64,000 nt of DNA, taken from assembly GCF_036346295.1 (NCBI RefSeq), contig NZ_CP107819.1:2666001-2730000 (forward strand), in the 5' to 3' direction. The translations under genes and the position numbers were made by a program. Numbering within the stretch: the first letter of the stretch is position 1; each line of letters begins with the position of its first letter. This stretch comes from Streptomyces sp. NBC_00536. GTDB lineage: Bacteria > Actinomycetota > Actinomycetes > Streptomycetales > Streptomycetaceae. Shown here one piece after another: positions 9,590 to 18,820 of this stretch. The notes under the pieces were generated by a model. That model was not told where the DNA came from. It made no database searches and saw only the letters and a program-made list of their open reading frames with translations.

Positions 9590-10741
9590 CTACGCGGAGT
9601 GGCGGAACCCGATCGTGGGCACCGCACGGCGCCTGGCCCCGGCCCTGCGCGCCTCCTCGGCGGCCTCGGCGGCGTCCTCGGGGAGCAGCCCGTCCAGGAA
9701 CCCGTAGTGCCGCAGCCCCTCGGGGACCCCGCCGGGCCGCGCCCGCAGGGCGTGCCACCAGTGGGCCACCTCCGGCCAGCCGGGGGCGGACAGCGAGCCG
9801 CCGAACTCCTGCACCGACAGGGCCGCGGTCAGCCCCGCGAAGGCGAGCCGGTCCGCGAGCGGCCAGCCCGCGAGGGTGCCGGTGACGAAGCCCGCCACGT
9901 ACACGTCGCCCGCGCCCGTGGGGTCCAGGGCCTCCACCTCGATCGCCGGGACCTCGGCGCTCTCCCCGGTCCGGCCGTCCACCGCGTACGAGCCCTGCGC
10001 GCCCATGGTGACCACCGCGATCGGCACCCGCTCGGCCAGCGCCCGGGCCGCCACCCGGGGGCAGTCCGTGCCCGTGTACCGCATCGCCTCGGCGGCGTTG
10101 GGGAGGAAGGCCTCGCAGTGGTCCAGGTCGCGCAGGGCGGCCAGGTCCCAGCGCCCGCTCTCGTCCCAGCCGACGTCCGCGAAGACCCGGGCCCCGCGGC
10201 GGGCGGCCGCCGCGATCCACTCCTCGCGGCGTCCGGGGGCCAGTGAGGCGACCGCGGCCCTGGCCCGGGGCGGGCAGTCCGGGATGGGGTCGGAACCGGC
10301 CCCGGGGGGTGCCTCGTGGCCGTGGGAGACCATCGTGCGCTCGCCCTCGTAGGCCATCGAGACGGTGACGGGCGAATGCCAGCCGGGAATCCGGCGCGAC
10401 ATCGCCAAGTCGATGCCCTCGCCCTGCTCCAGCGCGTCCCAGCAGTACTCGCCGTAGTGGTCGTCGCCGAAGGCGGCGGCGAGCGAGGTGTGCAGCCCGA
10501 GCCGGGCCAGCGCGGTCGCCATGTTGGCGACTCCGCCGGGGCTGGAGCCCATGCCGCGGGCCCAGGATTCGGTGCCGCGCACGGGGGCCGAGTCGAGGCC
10601 GGTGAAGATGATGTCGAGGAAGACCGTGCCGGTCAGGAAGACGTCGCAGTCCGGGTCACGGGGGGAGCGGAGCGGACCGAGCGGGTCCACCTGCTCGCCG
10701 CTGGCTCTGTTCCCGATCTGACGGCTGGTGCGACTGGTCAC
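9590..10741 (-). CDS. PfkB-family carbohydrate kinase
   Basis: 383 residues from GTG 10741, preceded by GGGGAAC. The PfkB signatures are both present: SSPGGVANMATALARLG near residue 75 and DPTGAGDVYVAGFVTG near residue 285, the latter with the anion hole and catalytic Asp. The ribokinase fold phosphorylates a sugar or nucleoside; the substrate is not deducible. It stands alone, with non-coding gaps of 121 bp and 196 bp on its sides. Confidence 0.88.
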   Translation of the reverse strand: MTSRTSRQIGNRASGEQVDPLGPLRSPRDPDCDVFLTGTVFLDIIFTGLDSAPVRGTESWARGMGSSPGGVANMATALARLGLHTSLAAAFGDDHYGEYCWDALEQGEGIDLAMSRRIPGWHSPVTVSMAYEGERTMVSHGHEAPPGAGSDPIPDCPPRARAAVASLAPGRREEWIAAAARRGARVFADVGWDESGRWDLAALRDLDHCEAFLPNAAEAMRYTGTDCPRVAARALAERVPIAVVTMGAQGSYAVDGRTGESAEVPAIEVEALDPTGAGDVYVAGFVTGTLAGWPLADRLAFAGLTAALSVQEFGGSLSAPGWPEVAHWWHALRARPGGVPEGLRHYGFLDGLLPEDAAEAAEEARRAGARRRAVPTIGFRHSA

Positions 10742-10937
10742 GGCGTGTTCCCCGTTTCGTACGCGGCGTGGAGGGTCCGGAAAGCTGCCAGCCCTGCCCT
10801 GGGCGGGCCGGCGCAAACCCCAGTGTGTCCCAGATCACGACCAGAACGCCCCGTTCCTCAACTCCGCTCGCTTGATGGATATCGGCCCCCGCTCATCCCG
10901 CGGCGCCGGGGCGGTTGCCGCGGTCCCCGGCGGCCCG

Positions 10938-11843
10938 CTATCCGCGCTTGGGCAGCGGGACCCGGATCAGGTCGGCCGCGATGGTCAGCTCGCCCTCGAA
11001 CCCGGCGGCGCGGGCCTCGCGCTCGAAGTCGGCCGGGTCCGTGTAGCGCTGCGAGAAGTGGGTCAGCACGAGGTGGCGGACCCCGGCCGCGCGGGCGACC
11101 CGGGCGGCCTGGGCGGCCGTCAGGTGTCCGTGGTCGGTGGCGAGGCGTTCGTCGGCGTCCAGGAACGTGGACTCGATGACCAGCATGTCGCAGCCCTCGG
11201 CGAGGGCGTCGACGCCGGGGCAGAGCCGGGTGTCCATGACGAAGGCGAAGCGCTGGCCCGGCTTGTGCTCGCTGACCTCGTCGAGGGTGACGCCGTTCAG
11301 CTCGCCTTCGCGCATGAGCCGCCCGACGTCGGGCCCCTTGATCCCGCGGCGGGCCAGGAGCGCGGGCACCATGCGGCGCCCGTCGGGCTCGGTGATCCGG
11401 TACCCGAAGGACTCCACCGGGTGCGAGAGCAGCCGGGCCTCCAGCGTGTACGTCGCCCCGTGCGCCAGCACCCCGTCCGCGGCCACCGGGGCCTCGGCCA
11501 GGGGGACCGTCTCGCGGTACGCGGTGGCGTGGCGCAGCCGGTCGAAGAACTTCTGCCCGGAGGCGGGGTAGTGCGCGGTGACGGGGTGCGGGACCTGGTC
11601 GAGGTTGATCCGCTGGATCACCCCGGCGAGGCCGAGGCTGTGGTCACCGTGGAAGTGCGTGACGCAGATCCGGTTGATGTCGTGCGCGGCGACCCCGGCC
11701 CGGAGCATCTGGCGCTGTGTGCCCTCGCCCGGGTCGAAGAGGATGCCCTCGCCGTCCCAGCGCAGCAGGTAGCCGTTGTGATTGCGGTGGCGGGTGGGCA
11801 CCTGACTGGCGGTGCCCAGCACCACGAACTCCCGTACGGACAC
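10938..11843 (-). CDS. rnz: ribonuclease Z
   Basis: 301 residues from GTG 11843, which begins [18 protein letters not shown] as in relatives; an ATG at 11861 is in frame but would overlap the HIT gene. The metallo-beta-lactamase fold has the motif [11 protein letters not shown] and downstream ligands in [15 protein letters not shown] and [10 protein letters not shown]. The enzyme cleaves the 3' trailer of tRNA precursors that lack encoded CCA. The gene starts three bases after the stop of the HIT gene. Confidence 0.92.
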   Translation of the reverse strand: MSVREFVVLGTASQVPTRHRNHNGYLLRWDGEGILFDPGEGTQRQMLRAGVAAHDINRICVTHFHGDHSLGLAGVIQRINLDQVPHPVTAHYPASGQKFFDRLRHATAYRETVPLAEAPVAADGVLAHGATYTLEARLLSHPVESFGYRITEPDGRRMVPALLARRGIKGPDVGRLMREGELNGVTLDEVSEHKPGQRFAFVMDTRLCPGVDALAEGCDMLVIESTFLDADERLATDHGHLTAAQAARVARAAGVRHLVLTHFSQRYTDPADFEREARAAGFEGELTIAADLIRVPLPKRG

Positions 11844-11845
11844 GG

Positions 11846-12205
11846 CTATCCCGGGGGCCATTCGAGGCCGCGGCCGCCGAGGACGTGGGCGTGCGCGTGG
11901 AAGACGGTCTGGCCGGCCCCCGCGCCCGTGTTGAACACGACCCGGTAGCCGGAACCGTCGACCTTCTCCTGCGCGGCGACCTCTCCGGCGGCGCGCAGCA
12001 CATCACCGGCGATGGCCGGCTCGGCGGCGGCGAGGGAGGCGGCGTCCGGGTAGTGGACCTTGGGGACGACGAGGACGTGCGTCGGCGCCTTGGGGCTTAT
12101 GTCCCGGAAGGCGAGGGTCGTCTCGGTCTCGTGGACGACGGTCGAGGGGATCTCACCCTTGACGATCTTGCAGAACAGGCAGTCAGCCTGAGATTCCCCG
12201 GCCAT
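11846..12205 (-). CDS. HIT-family nucleotide-binding protein (HINT-like)
   Basis: 119 residues from ATG 12205, with a GGAGG ribosome site upstream. N-terminal [13 protein letters not shown], central [10 protein letters not shown] and the histidine triad HAHAHVLGG near residue 105 are the full signature of HINT-type nucleoside phosphoramidate hydrolases. Co-transcribed with rnz. Confidence 0.92.
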   Translation of the reverse strand: MAGESQADCLFCKIVKGEIPSTVVHETETTLAFRDISPKAPTHVLVVPKVHYPDAASLAAAEPAIAGDVLRAAGEVAAQEKVDGSGYRVVFNTGAGAGQTVFHAHAHVLGGRGLEWPPG

Positions 12206-12646
12206 TGCGGCGCCTCCATAGCAGTGATCGACTCCCCGCATCGTAACGGCCCCGGCCCCGGAGACCGGCGCAGCCAACCCCAGCCCGGGGGGGCGAAGCC
12301 GGCGCAGCCGACCCCAGCCCGGGAGGGCGAAGCCTGCGCAGTCAAACCCTGCCCGCGGCGAACTCGGCGCAGCCAAACCCTCCCTGGGGGGCGAACTCGG
12401 CGCAGCCAAATCCAGCCTGCCCGGCGTTTGAGGGCCTGCCGGAGGCACCGCAGCCAATCCCAGCCTGCCCGGCGATTGAGGGCCCGCCGGAGGCCGAACC
12501 CAGGGACCGCCGAACGAAACCTGAGCCGCCGGTGCCCGGCCATGCCTCCGGCGGCGCCTCAAACGCCGGCGAGGCTGGATGCGCCCCGGCCCGGAGTCGG
12601 CGCAGCCAAGGCCAAACCCGGCCCGCCCGGCGGCAAGGGCGTGGGG
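12206..12646. repeat. intergenic GC-rich palindromic repeat cluster
   Basis: No gene is seen. The left part holds degenerate copies of GGCGCAGCCAAACCC, spaced about 30-45 bp (12265-12410). The right part has two direct copies of a palindrome around CCCGGCGTTTGAGGGC and CCCGGCGATTGAGGGC (12411-12444, 12459-12492) and one inverted copy at 12543-12578. The same core recurs near 18.6 and 60.8 kb. These are of the abundant Streptomyces intergenic repeat type and could also stop transcription after rsmE. Confidence 0.75.
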
Positions 12647-13390
12647 TCAGGACCAGCGGCCGGTGCGGGAGAGGAGGACGGCCACGGCGGCGGTGCCTGC
12701 GGTGGAGGTGCGCAGGACGGACCGCCCCAGGCGGTACGGCCGGGCCCCCGCCTCCGCGAACACGGCGAGTTCGTCAGGTGAGACCCCGCCCTCGGGCCCG
12801 ACCACGACCACGATCGACCCCGTCGAGGGCAGTTCGGCGCTCGCCAGCGCCAGCGACGCCGTGTCGCGGTCCTCGTGCAGGACCACCCCCAGGTCCGCCC
12901 CCGCGAGCAGCGCGGCGACCTGCTTGGTGGACATGGCCTCGGCGACCTCCGGGAACCGGACCCGGCGGGACTGCTTCCCGGCCTCGCGCGCGGTCGTCCG
13001 CCATTTCCCGAGCGCCTTCGCCCCCCGCTCCCCGCGCCACTGCGTGATGCACCGCGAGGCCTGCCACGGCACGACCGCGTCGACCCCGGTCTCGGTCATC
13101 GTCTCGACGGCCAGCTCGCCCCGGTCCCCCTTCGGCAGCGCCTGGACCACGGTGATCCGTACGTCCGCGGGCGGCTCCTCGTGCACCGAGTCGACCGCGA
13201 CCACCAGCCGGTCCTTGCCCTCTGCCGCCTTGACCACGGCTTCGGCCCAGCGCCCGCGGCCGTCCGCGAGGACCAACGCCTCGCCGGGGCCCAGTCGCTT
13301 CACGGACACGGCGTGGCGGCCCTCGGGGCCGTCCAGGACGAACTCCGGCCCCGCGGGGACCTCTTCGACCACGAACACGGGGGCGGTCAT
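12647..13390 (-). CDS. rsmE: 16S rRNA m3U1498 methyltransferase RsmE
   Basis: 247 residues. N-terminal PUA-like domain (PVFVVEEVPAGPEFVLDGPEGRHAV) then a SPOUT knot with SIVVVVGPEGGVSPDEL and LGRSVLRTSTAGTAAVAVL, the SAM-binding trefoil motifs. It methylates U1498 in helix 44 of 16S rRNA. Its start overlaps the NMO-type gene stop by ATGA, an arrangement common in Streptomyces. Confidence 0.93.
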   Translation of the reverse strand: MTAPVFVVEEVPAGPEFVLDGPEGRHAVSVKRLGPGEALVLADGRGRWAEAVVKAAEGKDRLVVAVDSVHEEPPADVRITVVQALPKGDRGELAVETMTETGVDAVVPWQASRCITQWRGERGAKALGKWRTTAREAGKQSRRVRFPEVAEAMSTKQVAALLAGADLGVVLHEDRDTASLALASAELPSTGSIVVVVGPEGGVSPDELAVFAEAGARPYRLGRSVLRTSTAGTAAVAVLLSRTGRWS

Positions 13391-14478
13391 GACGCACTCC
13401 TCATTTTCAGCATCTGCAACGCGCTCTGCGCTTCGGCCAGTTCGGCCGCCAGTACTTCCACCAGCTGCGCGGCGGGCAGCGGCCGGGCCAGCCGGTGGCC
13501 CTGTCCGGCCCACAGGGCCATGCCCTGCGGGTCCCCGGCGGCCGCCGCGGCCTTGCGCAGGCCGGAGGTGATGTGGTGGACCTGGGGGTAGGCGGCGGGC
13601 GCGTACGGCCCGTGCTCCCGCATGAACCGGTTGACCAGCCCGCGGGCCGGGCGCCCGGAGAAGGCCCGGGTGAGTTCCGTGTGCGCGAACAGCGGGTCGG
13701 TCAGGGCCTTCTTGTGCAGCGGGTCGGCGCCGGACTCGGGGCAGGCCAGGAAGGCCGTGCCGAGCTGCGCGGCCTCGGCGCCCGCCGCGAGCACGGCGGC
13801 GATCTGCGAGCCCCGCATGAGGCCGCCCGCCGCGACGATCGGGAGCGCGACCGCTTCCCGTACCTGCGCGACCAGTGCCAGCAGGCCGACGCCCGCCGTG
13901 CCGTCGGTGTGCGGGTCGTCGCGGTGGGTGCCCTGGTGGCCGCCCGCTTCGATGCCCTGGACGCAGACGGAGTCGGCGCCGGCGCTCTGCGCGGTACGGG
14001 CCTCCTCGACGGAGGTCACGGTGACGACGGTGCGGGTGCCGCCCCGGCGCAGGGCGGTGAGCACCTCGGCCGGGGGGCAGCCGAAGGTGAAGGAGACCAC
14101 GGGGACCGGGTCTTCGAGGAGGATGGCGAGTTTGGCGTCGTAGCCGTCGTCGCAGGTGCCGACGGTGTCCTCGGGGGCGATCGAGACCGCGTACCAGCTC
14201 GCCTCGCCCGCGAGCTGTCCCCGGTAGGCCTCGACGGCGGCGGGGTCGGCCGAAGTGGTCTGCGGTACGAAGAGGTTGACGCCGAAGGGGCGGCGGGTCA
14301 GCCCGCGCAGCCGTTTGATCTCCTGGTACATGCCGTCGGCGGTTTTGTATCCGCCGGCCAGGAAGCCCAGTCCGCCCGCCTCGCACACGGCGGCGGCCAG
14401 GGGCGGACAGGATCCGCCGCCCGCCATGGGGGCCTGCACGATCGGGTACTGGTGAAGACCGTTCGGTGCGGAGGACAT
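13387..14478 (-). CDS. nitronate monooxygenase / 2-nitropropane dioxygenase family oxidoreductase
   Basis: 363 residues from ATG 14478; ATG 14487 is three codons upstream. TIM-barrel FMN protein with PIVQAPMAGG at the start, QGIEAGGHQGTH for phosphate binding and PIVAAGGLMRGSQIAAVLAAGAEAAQLGTAFL near residue 230. Members oxidise nitronates, but the physiological substrate here is unknown. It lies upstream of and overlaps rsmE. Confidence 0.85.
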   Translation of the reverse strand: MSSAPNGLHQYPIVQAPMAGGGSCPPLAAAVCEAGGLGFLAGGYKTADGMYQEIKRLRGLTRRPFGVNLFVPQTTSADPAAVEAYRGQLAGEASWYAVSIAPEDTVGTCDDGYDAKLAILLEDPVPVVSFTFGCPPAEVLTALRRGGTRTVVTVTSVEEARTAQSAGADSVCVQGIEAGGHQGTHRDDPHTDGTAGVGLLALVAQVREAVALPIVAAGGLMRGSQIAAVLAAGAEAAQLGTAFLACPESGADPLHKKALTDPLFAHTELTRAFSGRPARGLVNRFMREHGPYAPAAYPQVHHITSGLRKAAAAAGDPQGMALWAGQGHRLARPLPAAQLVEVLAAELAEAQSALQMLKMRSAS

Positions 14479-14590
14479 GCCCAGCATCGTGCCATGTCCC
14501 CCGCACCAGACCGAATCGTGCAATTCGCCTGGCATAGTCCGGTTCCCCGGTACGCCCGACGCCCGCTGGGGGCGTCTTCCGGCGGGGCCG

Positions 14591-15727
14591 TCAGCGCCCG
14601 TTGAAGGCGTCCTTCAGCCGGCTGAACAGGCCCTGCTGCCCGGGCTGGAACTGGCCGGTGGGCCGCTCCTCGCCACGCAGTTTCGCCAGCTGGCGCAGCA
14701 GGTCCTCCTGCTGCGCGTCCAGCTTGTTCGGGGTCATGACCTCGACGTGGACGATCAGGTCGCCCCGGCCGCCGCCGCGCAGGTGCGTGACGCCGCGGCC
14801 GTGCAGCGGGATGGACTGGCCCGACTGGGTGCCGGGGCGGATGTCCACCTCTTCCATGCCGTCGAGGGTCTCCAGCGGGCACTTCGTGCCGAGGGAGGCC
14901 GCCGTCATCGGGATGGTGACCGTGCAGTGCAGGTCGTCGCCGCGCCGCTGGAAGGTCGAGTGCGGCAGCTCGTGGATCTCGACGTACAGGTCGCCGGCGG
15001 GGCCGCCGCCGGGGCCGACCTCGCCTTCGCCCGCGAGCTGGATGCGGGTGCCGTTCTCGACACCCGCCGGGATCTTGACCGTGAGGGTGCGGCGGGAGCG
15101 GACCCGGCCGTCGCCCGCGCACTCGGGGCACGGGGTGGGGACCACGGTGCCGAAGCCCTGGCACTGCGGGCAGGGGCGCGAGGTCATGACCTGGCCCAGG
15201 AAGGACCGGGTGACCTGCGAGACCTCGCCGCGGCCGCGGCACATGTCACACGTCTGCGCCGAGGTGCCGGGGGCGGCACCCTCGCCGGAGCAGGTGGTGC
15301 AGACGATGGCCGTGTCGACCTGGAGGTCCTTGGTCGTCCCGAAGGCCGCCTCGTCGAGTTCCAGGTCGAGGCGGATCATGGCGTCCTGGCCCCGGCGGGT
15401 CCGCGAGCGCGGTCCGCGCTGCGAGGCCTGCCCGAAGAAGGCGTCCATGATGTCCGAGAAGTTGCCGAAGCCACCGGCTCCGAACCCGCCCGCGCCACCG
15501 CCGCCCGAGGAGGACAGCGGGTCGCCGCCGAGGTCGTAGACCTGCTTCTTCTGCGGGTCCGAGAGCACCTCGTAGGCCGCGTTGATCTCCTTGAAGCGCT
15601 CTTGCGTCTTCGGGTCCGGATTCACATCCGGGTGGAGTTCACGCGCGAGGCGCCGGAAGGCCTTCTTGATCTCGTCCTGGGATGCGTCGCGGCGCACGCC
15701 GAGTACGGCGTAGTAGTCCGTGGCCAC
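14591..15727 (-). CDS. dnaJ: chaperone DnaJ
   Basis: 378 residues from GTG 15727. J domain with RELHPDVNPD (HPD at residues 33-35), Gly-rich linker, four CxxCxGxG-type zinc repeats (CTTCSGEG, CDMCRGRG, CPQCQGFG, CPECAGDG) and the C-terminal substrate-binding domain. It stimulates DnaK ATPase. It is immediately downstream of hrcA (stop TAA 15728-15730) in a heat-shock operon; Streptomyces usually calls this copy dnaJ2. Confidence 0.95.
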   Translation of the reverse strand: MATDYYAVLGVRRDASQDEIKKAFRRLARELHPDVNPDPKTQERFKEINAAYEVLSDPQKKQVYDLGGDPLSSSGGGGAGGFGAGGFGNFSDIMDAFFGQASQRGPRSRTRRGQDAMIRLDLELDEAAFGTTKDLQVDTAIVCTTCSGEGAAPGTSAQTCDMCRGRGEVSQVTRSFLGQVMTSRPCPQCQGFGTVVPTPCPECAGDGRVRSRRTLTVKIPAGVENGTRIQLAGEGEVGPGGGPAGDLYVEIHELPHSTFQRRGDDLHCTVTIPMTAASLGTKCPLETLDGMEEVDIRPGTQSGQSIPLHGRGVTHLRGGGRGDLIVHVEVMTPNKLDAQQEDLLRQLAKLRGEERPTGQFQPGQQGLFSRLKDAFNGR

Positions 15728-16744
15728 TTACGACTCCGCCAGGATCTGTCCGACGTAACGTGCCACTGCGCGTACCGCTCCCATCGTTCCGGGGTAGTCC
15801 ATGCGGGTCGGTCCGACCACGCCGAGTTTGGCGACTGCTTCGCCGCCCGAACCGTAACCGACCGAGACGACCGACGTGGAGTTCAGTCCCTCGTAGGCGT
15901 TCTCGTGCCCGATCCGTACGGCCATTCCCGACTCGTTCGCCTCGCCCAGCAGCTTGAGGAGCACGACCTGCTCCTCCAGCGCTTCGAGCACCGGCCTGAT
16001 CGTCAGGGGGAAATCGTGTCCGAAGCGGGTGAGATTGGCGGTTCCGCCGATCATCAGCCGTTCTTCGGCGTCCTCCACGAGGGTTTCGAGGAGGGTCGCG
16101 AGGACGGTGGAGACCGTCGCCCGGTCATCGGTCTCGAAGGACTCGGGGAGGTCCTGCACCAGCGGCGGCACATCGGTGAACCGGCGGCCGACGACCCGGC
16201 TGTTGAGCCGTGCCCGCAGGTCGGCCAGCGAGGTCTCCCCGAAGGGCGTCTGGCAGTCGATGAGCCGCTGCTCGACCCGTCCGGTGTCCGTGATCAGTAC
16301 GAGCATCAGGCGGGCCGGGGCCAGCGACAGCAGCTCGACGTGGCGGACGGTGGAACGGGTCAGGCTCGGGTACTGGACGACGGCGACCTGCCGGGTGAGC
16401 TGCGCGAGCAGCCGCACCGTACGGCCGACCACGTCGTCGAGGTCGACGGCGCCGTCGAGGAAGTTCTGGATGGCCCGCCGCTCGGGCGACGACAGCGGTT
16501 TGACCCCCGCGAGCTTGTCGACGAAGAGGCGGTAGCCCTTGTCCGTGGGGATGCGCCCCGCGCTGGTGTGGGGCTGGGCGATGTAGCCCTCTTCCTCCAG
16601 CACGGCCATGTCGTTGCGCACGGTGGCGGGCGAGACGCCGAGCCGGTGCCGCTCGGTGAGCGCCTTGGAGCCGACCGGCTCCTCCGTCCCGACGTAGTCC
16701 TGGACGATGGCGCGGAGCACTTCGAGTCTGCGTTCGCTGAGCAT
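15728..16744 (-). CDS. hrcA: heat-inducible transcription repressor HrcA
   Basis: 338 residues from ATG 16744, with GGAGGTG eight bases upstream. N-terminal winged helix ([45 protein letters not shown]), then the HrcA GAF-like and dimerisation domains. It binds CIRCE operators and represses groES/groEL-type genes; a CIRCE lies 63 bp upstream, so it is autoregulated. Confidence 0.95.
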   Translation of the reverse strand: MLSERRLEVLRAIVQDYVGTEEPVGSKALTERHRLGVSPATVRNDMAVLEEEGYIAQPHTSAGRIPTDKGYRLFVDKLAGVKPLSSPERRAIQNFLDGAVDLDDVVGRTVRLLAQLTRQVAVVQYPSLTRSTVRHVELLSLAPARLMLVLITDTGRVEQRLIDCQTPFGETSLADLRARLNSRVVGRRFTDVPPLVQDLPESFETDDRATVSTVLATLLETLVEDAEERLMIGGTANLTRFGHDFPLTIRPVLEALEEQVVLLKLLGEANESGMAVRIGHENAYEGLNSTSVVSVGYGSGGEAVAKLGVVGPTRMDYPGTMGAVRAVARYVGQILAES

Positions 16745-16798
16745 CGCGCACACCTCCATCTGTGATGCCTGTTCCTGGTGCTGCCTGGCCGTCGTGGC

Positions 16799-16833
16799 GA
16801 GTGCCGCTGGCACTCGCGGTCGGTGAGTGCCAG
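16799..16833 (-). promoter_or_regulatory. CIRCE operator of hrcA-dnaJ
   Basis: CTGGCACTC (16807-16815), nine bases, then GAGTGCCAG (16825-16833): a perfect 9-9-9 inverted repeat matching the CIRCE consensus in the Streptomyces form. A third half-site GAGTGCC at 16799-16805 faces GGCACTC with a 3-bp spacer, forming an overlapping second dyad. Confidence 0.93.
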
Positions 16834-16941
16834 AGATCCCCCGGTCAGTGTACGGCGGGTACGTACGGCGTTAGCAAGGGCGGCCCGTCGCGGCCCGTCA
16901 AGGTACCGCGCGGCGAGCGGCCGCTCGACTAGCGTCGCCTC

Positions 16942-17685
16942 ATGGACGTGAGTTGGGAAGACGCGGGCTGGGAACGGCTGACCGGGCGGACCGGACGGCT
17001 GCGGCTGCCGGTGTGGGACTGCACCGCGGGGCTGGTGGTGGGTGATGACGCGGTCCTCCTGATCGACCCGGGTTCGTCCCTGCCGGAGGGGTCCCGGCTG
17101 CGGGTGGCGGCGGAGCACATGACGGGCCGGCGGGTGACGCATCTCGCATTCACGCACGGCCATTTCGATCACGTCCTGGGCTCCTCGGCCTTCCCGGAGG
17201 CCGAGGTGTACGGCGCCGTGGGCCTGGACGCACTGCTGACCGCGGACCGCGACGAGCTGCGCGAGGACGCCGTGCGGCAGGGGCTGGCGCGGGCCGAGGC
17301 GGCCGAGGCGGCGGAGCGGATGGTGGTCCCGCGGCACCTGGTGTCGGGCGAGTGGACCCTGGAACTGGGCGGGGTCCAGGTGCTGCTGGCCAACGTCGGC
17401 CCCGGGCACAGCGGGCACGACCTGGCGGTGTGCGTGCCGGGCGAGCGGGAGGTGGTCTTCTGCGGGGACCTGGTCGAGGAGTCCGGGGAGCCGCAGGCGG
17501 GCCCGGACGCGATGCCCGAGCGGTGGCCCGAGGCCGTGGACCGGCTGCTGTCCCTGGGCGGGGACGACGCGCTGTACGTGCCCGGTCACGGAGCGGTGGT
17601 CGACGCGGCCTTCGTGCGTGCGCAACGCGACACACTGGCCCAGCGGTACGGCGTGTCGCGTGCGCGCGGCCGCGGGGCCTCCTAG
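16942..17685 (+). CDS. MBL-fold metallo-hydrolase
   Basis: 247 residues. Metallo-beta-lactamase motifs: AVLLIDPGSS, FTHGHFDHVLGSSAF (HxHxDH), GPGHSGHD, VVFCGDLVEE and YVPGHGAVVD. All metal ligands are present. The substrate is unknown. It sits 10 bp upstream of the DUF3097 gene and is probably co-transcribed, divergent from the CIRCE-controlled operon. Confidence 0.88.
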   Translation: MDVSWEDAGWERLTGRTGRLRLPVWDCTAGLVVGDDAVLLIDPGSSLPEGSRLRVAAEHMTGRRVTHLAFTHGHFDHVLGSSAFPEAEVYGAVGLDALLTADRDELREDAVRQGLARAEAAEAAERMVVPRHLVSGEWTLELGGVQVLLANVGPGHSGHDLAVCVPGEREVVFCGDLVEESGEPQAGPDAMPERWPEAVDRLLSLGGDDALYVPGHGAVVDAAFVRAQRDTLAQRYGVSRARGRGAS

Positions 17686-17695
17686 CGTCGGCCGG

Positions 17696-18496
17696 ATGCG
17701 TGAGTACTCGCCCGACCTGACCCCCGCGTGGAAGCGCCCCCGCCCCGTCCCCGAGGTCCCCGCGGACCCGGACCTGGTGGTCGAGGAGGCCGGTACGGGC
17801 TTCTGCGGGGCCGTCGTCGGCTGCGAGGCGGGCACGGTGACCCTGGAGGACCGCTTCGGCAAGCGGCGGGTCTTCCCGATGGAACCGCGCGGCTTCCTGC
17901 TGGACGGGGCCGTGGTGACCCTGGTGCGGCCTTCCCGGGCCCCCGCGGGCCCCGCGCGCACGGCCTCGGGCTCGATCGCGGTCCCGGGCGCGCGGGCCCG
18001 CGTGGCGCGGGCGGGCCGGATCTACGTCGAGGGGCGCCACGACGCCGAACTCGTCGAGCGGGTCTGGGGCGACGACCTGCGCATCGAGGGCGTGGTGGTG
18101 GAGTACCTGGAGGGCATCGACGACCTCCCGGCGATCGTGGCGGACTTCGCCCCGGGCCCCGACGCCCGCCTGGGCGTCCTGGTCGACCACCTGGTCCCCG
18201 GCTCGAAGGAATCCCGCATCGCGGCCGCGGTGACCTCACCGGACGTCCTGATCGCGGGCCACCCGTACATCGACGTCTGGCAGGCCGTGAAACCGTCCGC
18301 CCTCGCCATCCCGGCCTGGCCGGTGATCCCCCGGGGCCAGGACTGGAAGACGGGCATCTGCCGAGCCCTCGGCTGGCCGGACAACACGGGCGCCGCCTGG
18401 CAGCACATCCTCTCCCGCGTCCACACCTACCAGGACCTGGAACCCGCCCTCCTGGGCCGCGTGGAAGAACTGATCGACTTCGTCACAGCCCCCTGA
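17696..18496 (+). CDS. DUF3097 family protein
   Basis: 266 residues from ATG 17696. The conserved actinobacterial sequence includes YSPDLTPAWKRPRPVPEVP, GRIYVEGRHDAELVERVWGDDLRIEGVVVEYLEG and GVLVDHLVPGSKESRIA. The VEGRHDAELVE...VLVDHLV segment resembles a Toprim-like acidic pair, so nucleic-acid action is possible, but no function is established. Confidence 0.85.
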   Translation: MREYSPDLTPAWKRPRPVPEVPADPDLVVEEAGTGFCGAVVGCEAGTVTLEDRFGKRRVFPMEPRGFLLDGAVVTLVRPSRAPAGPARTASGSIAVPGARARVARAGRIYVEGRHDAELVERVWGDDLRIEGVVVEYLEGIDDLPAIVADFAPGPDARLGVLVDHLVPGSKESRIAAAVTSPDVLIAGHPYIDVWQAVKPSALAIPAWPVIPRGQDWKTGICRALGWPDNTGAAWQHILSRVHTYQDLEPALLGRVEELIDFVTAP

Positions 18497-18820
18497 TCCC
18501 GCCCAATCCAGCCCTGCCGACGCCGGGGCACCCCCACCCCGGCGTGCCGACGTCCCTGGCGCGCCACCTCCAGCCTCGCCGGCGTTTGAGGCGCCCCCAC
18601 CCAGGCCCGCCGACGCCCGGGACGCGCCCACATTGCCAGCCCCGCCGGCGTTTGAGGCGCCCCCGGAGGGCAGGTGCGGCCGCACCTGACGTCGGACCTC
18701 AGCGGTAACCGGGGGGCCTGGGGTCGGCGGGCTGGTGCCGCTCGGCCGGCCCTCCGGGGGCGCCTCAAACGCCGGCGAGGCTGGATTTGCGGCACCCAGC
18801 GTCGGCAGCGCCGGGTCGGG
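18497..18820. repeat. convergent intergenic region with large inverted palindromic repeats
   Basis: No gene. A copy of the CCGGCGTTTGAGGCGC palindrome lies at 18570-18597, a second at 18636-18671 and an inverted one at 18750-18785; the last two can pair over about 30 bases to make a large stem. It lies between the convergent DUF3097 and hemW genes and probably ends both transcripts. Confidence 0.75.
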
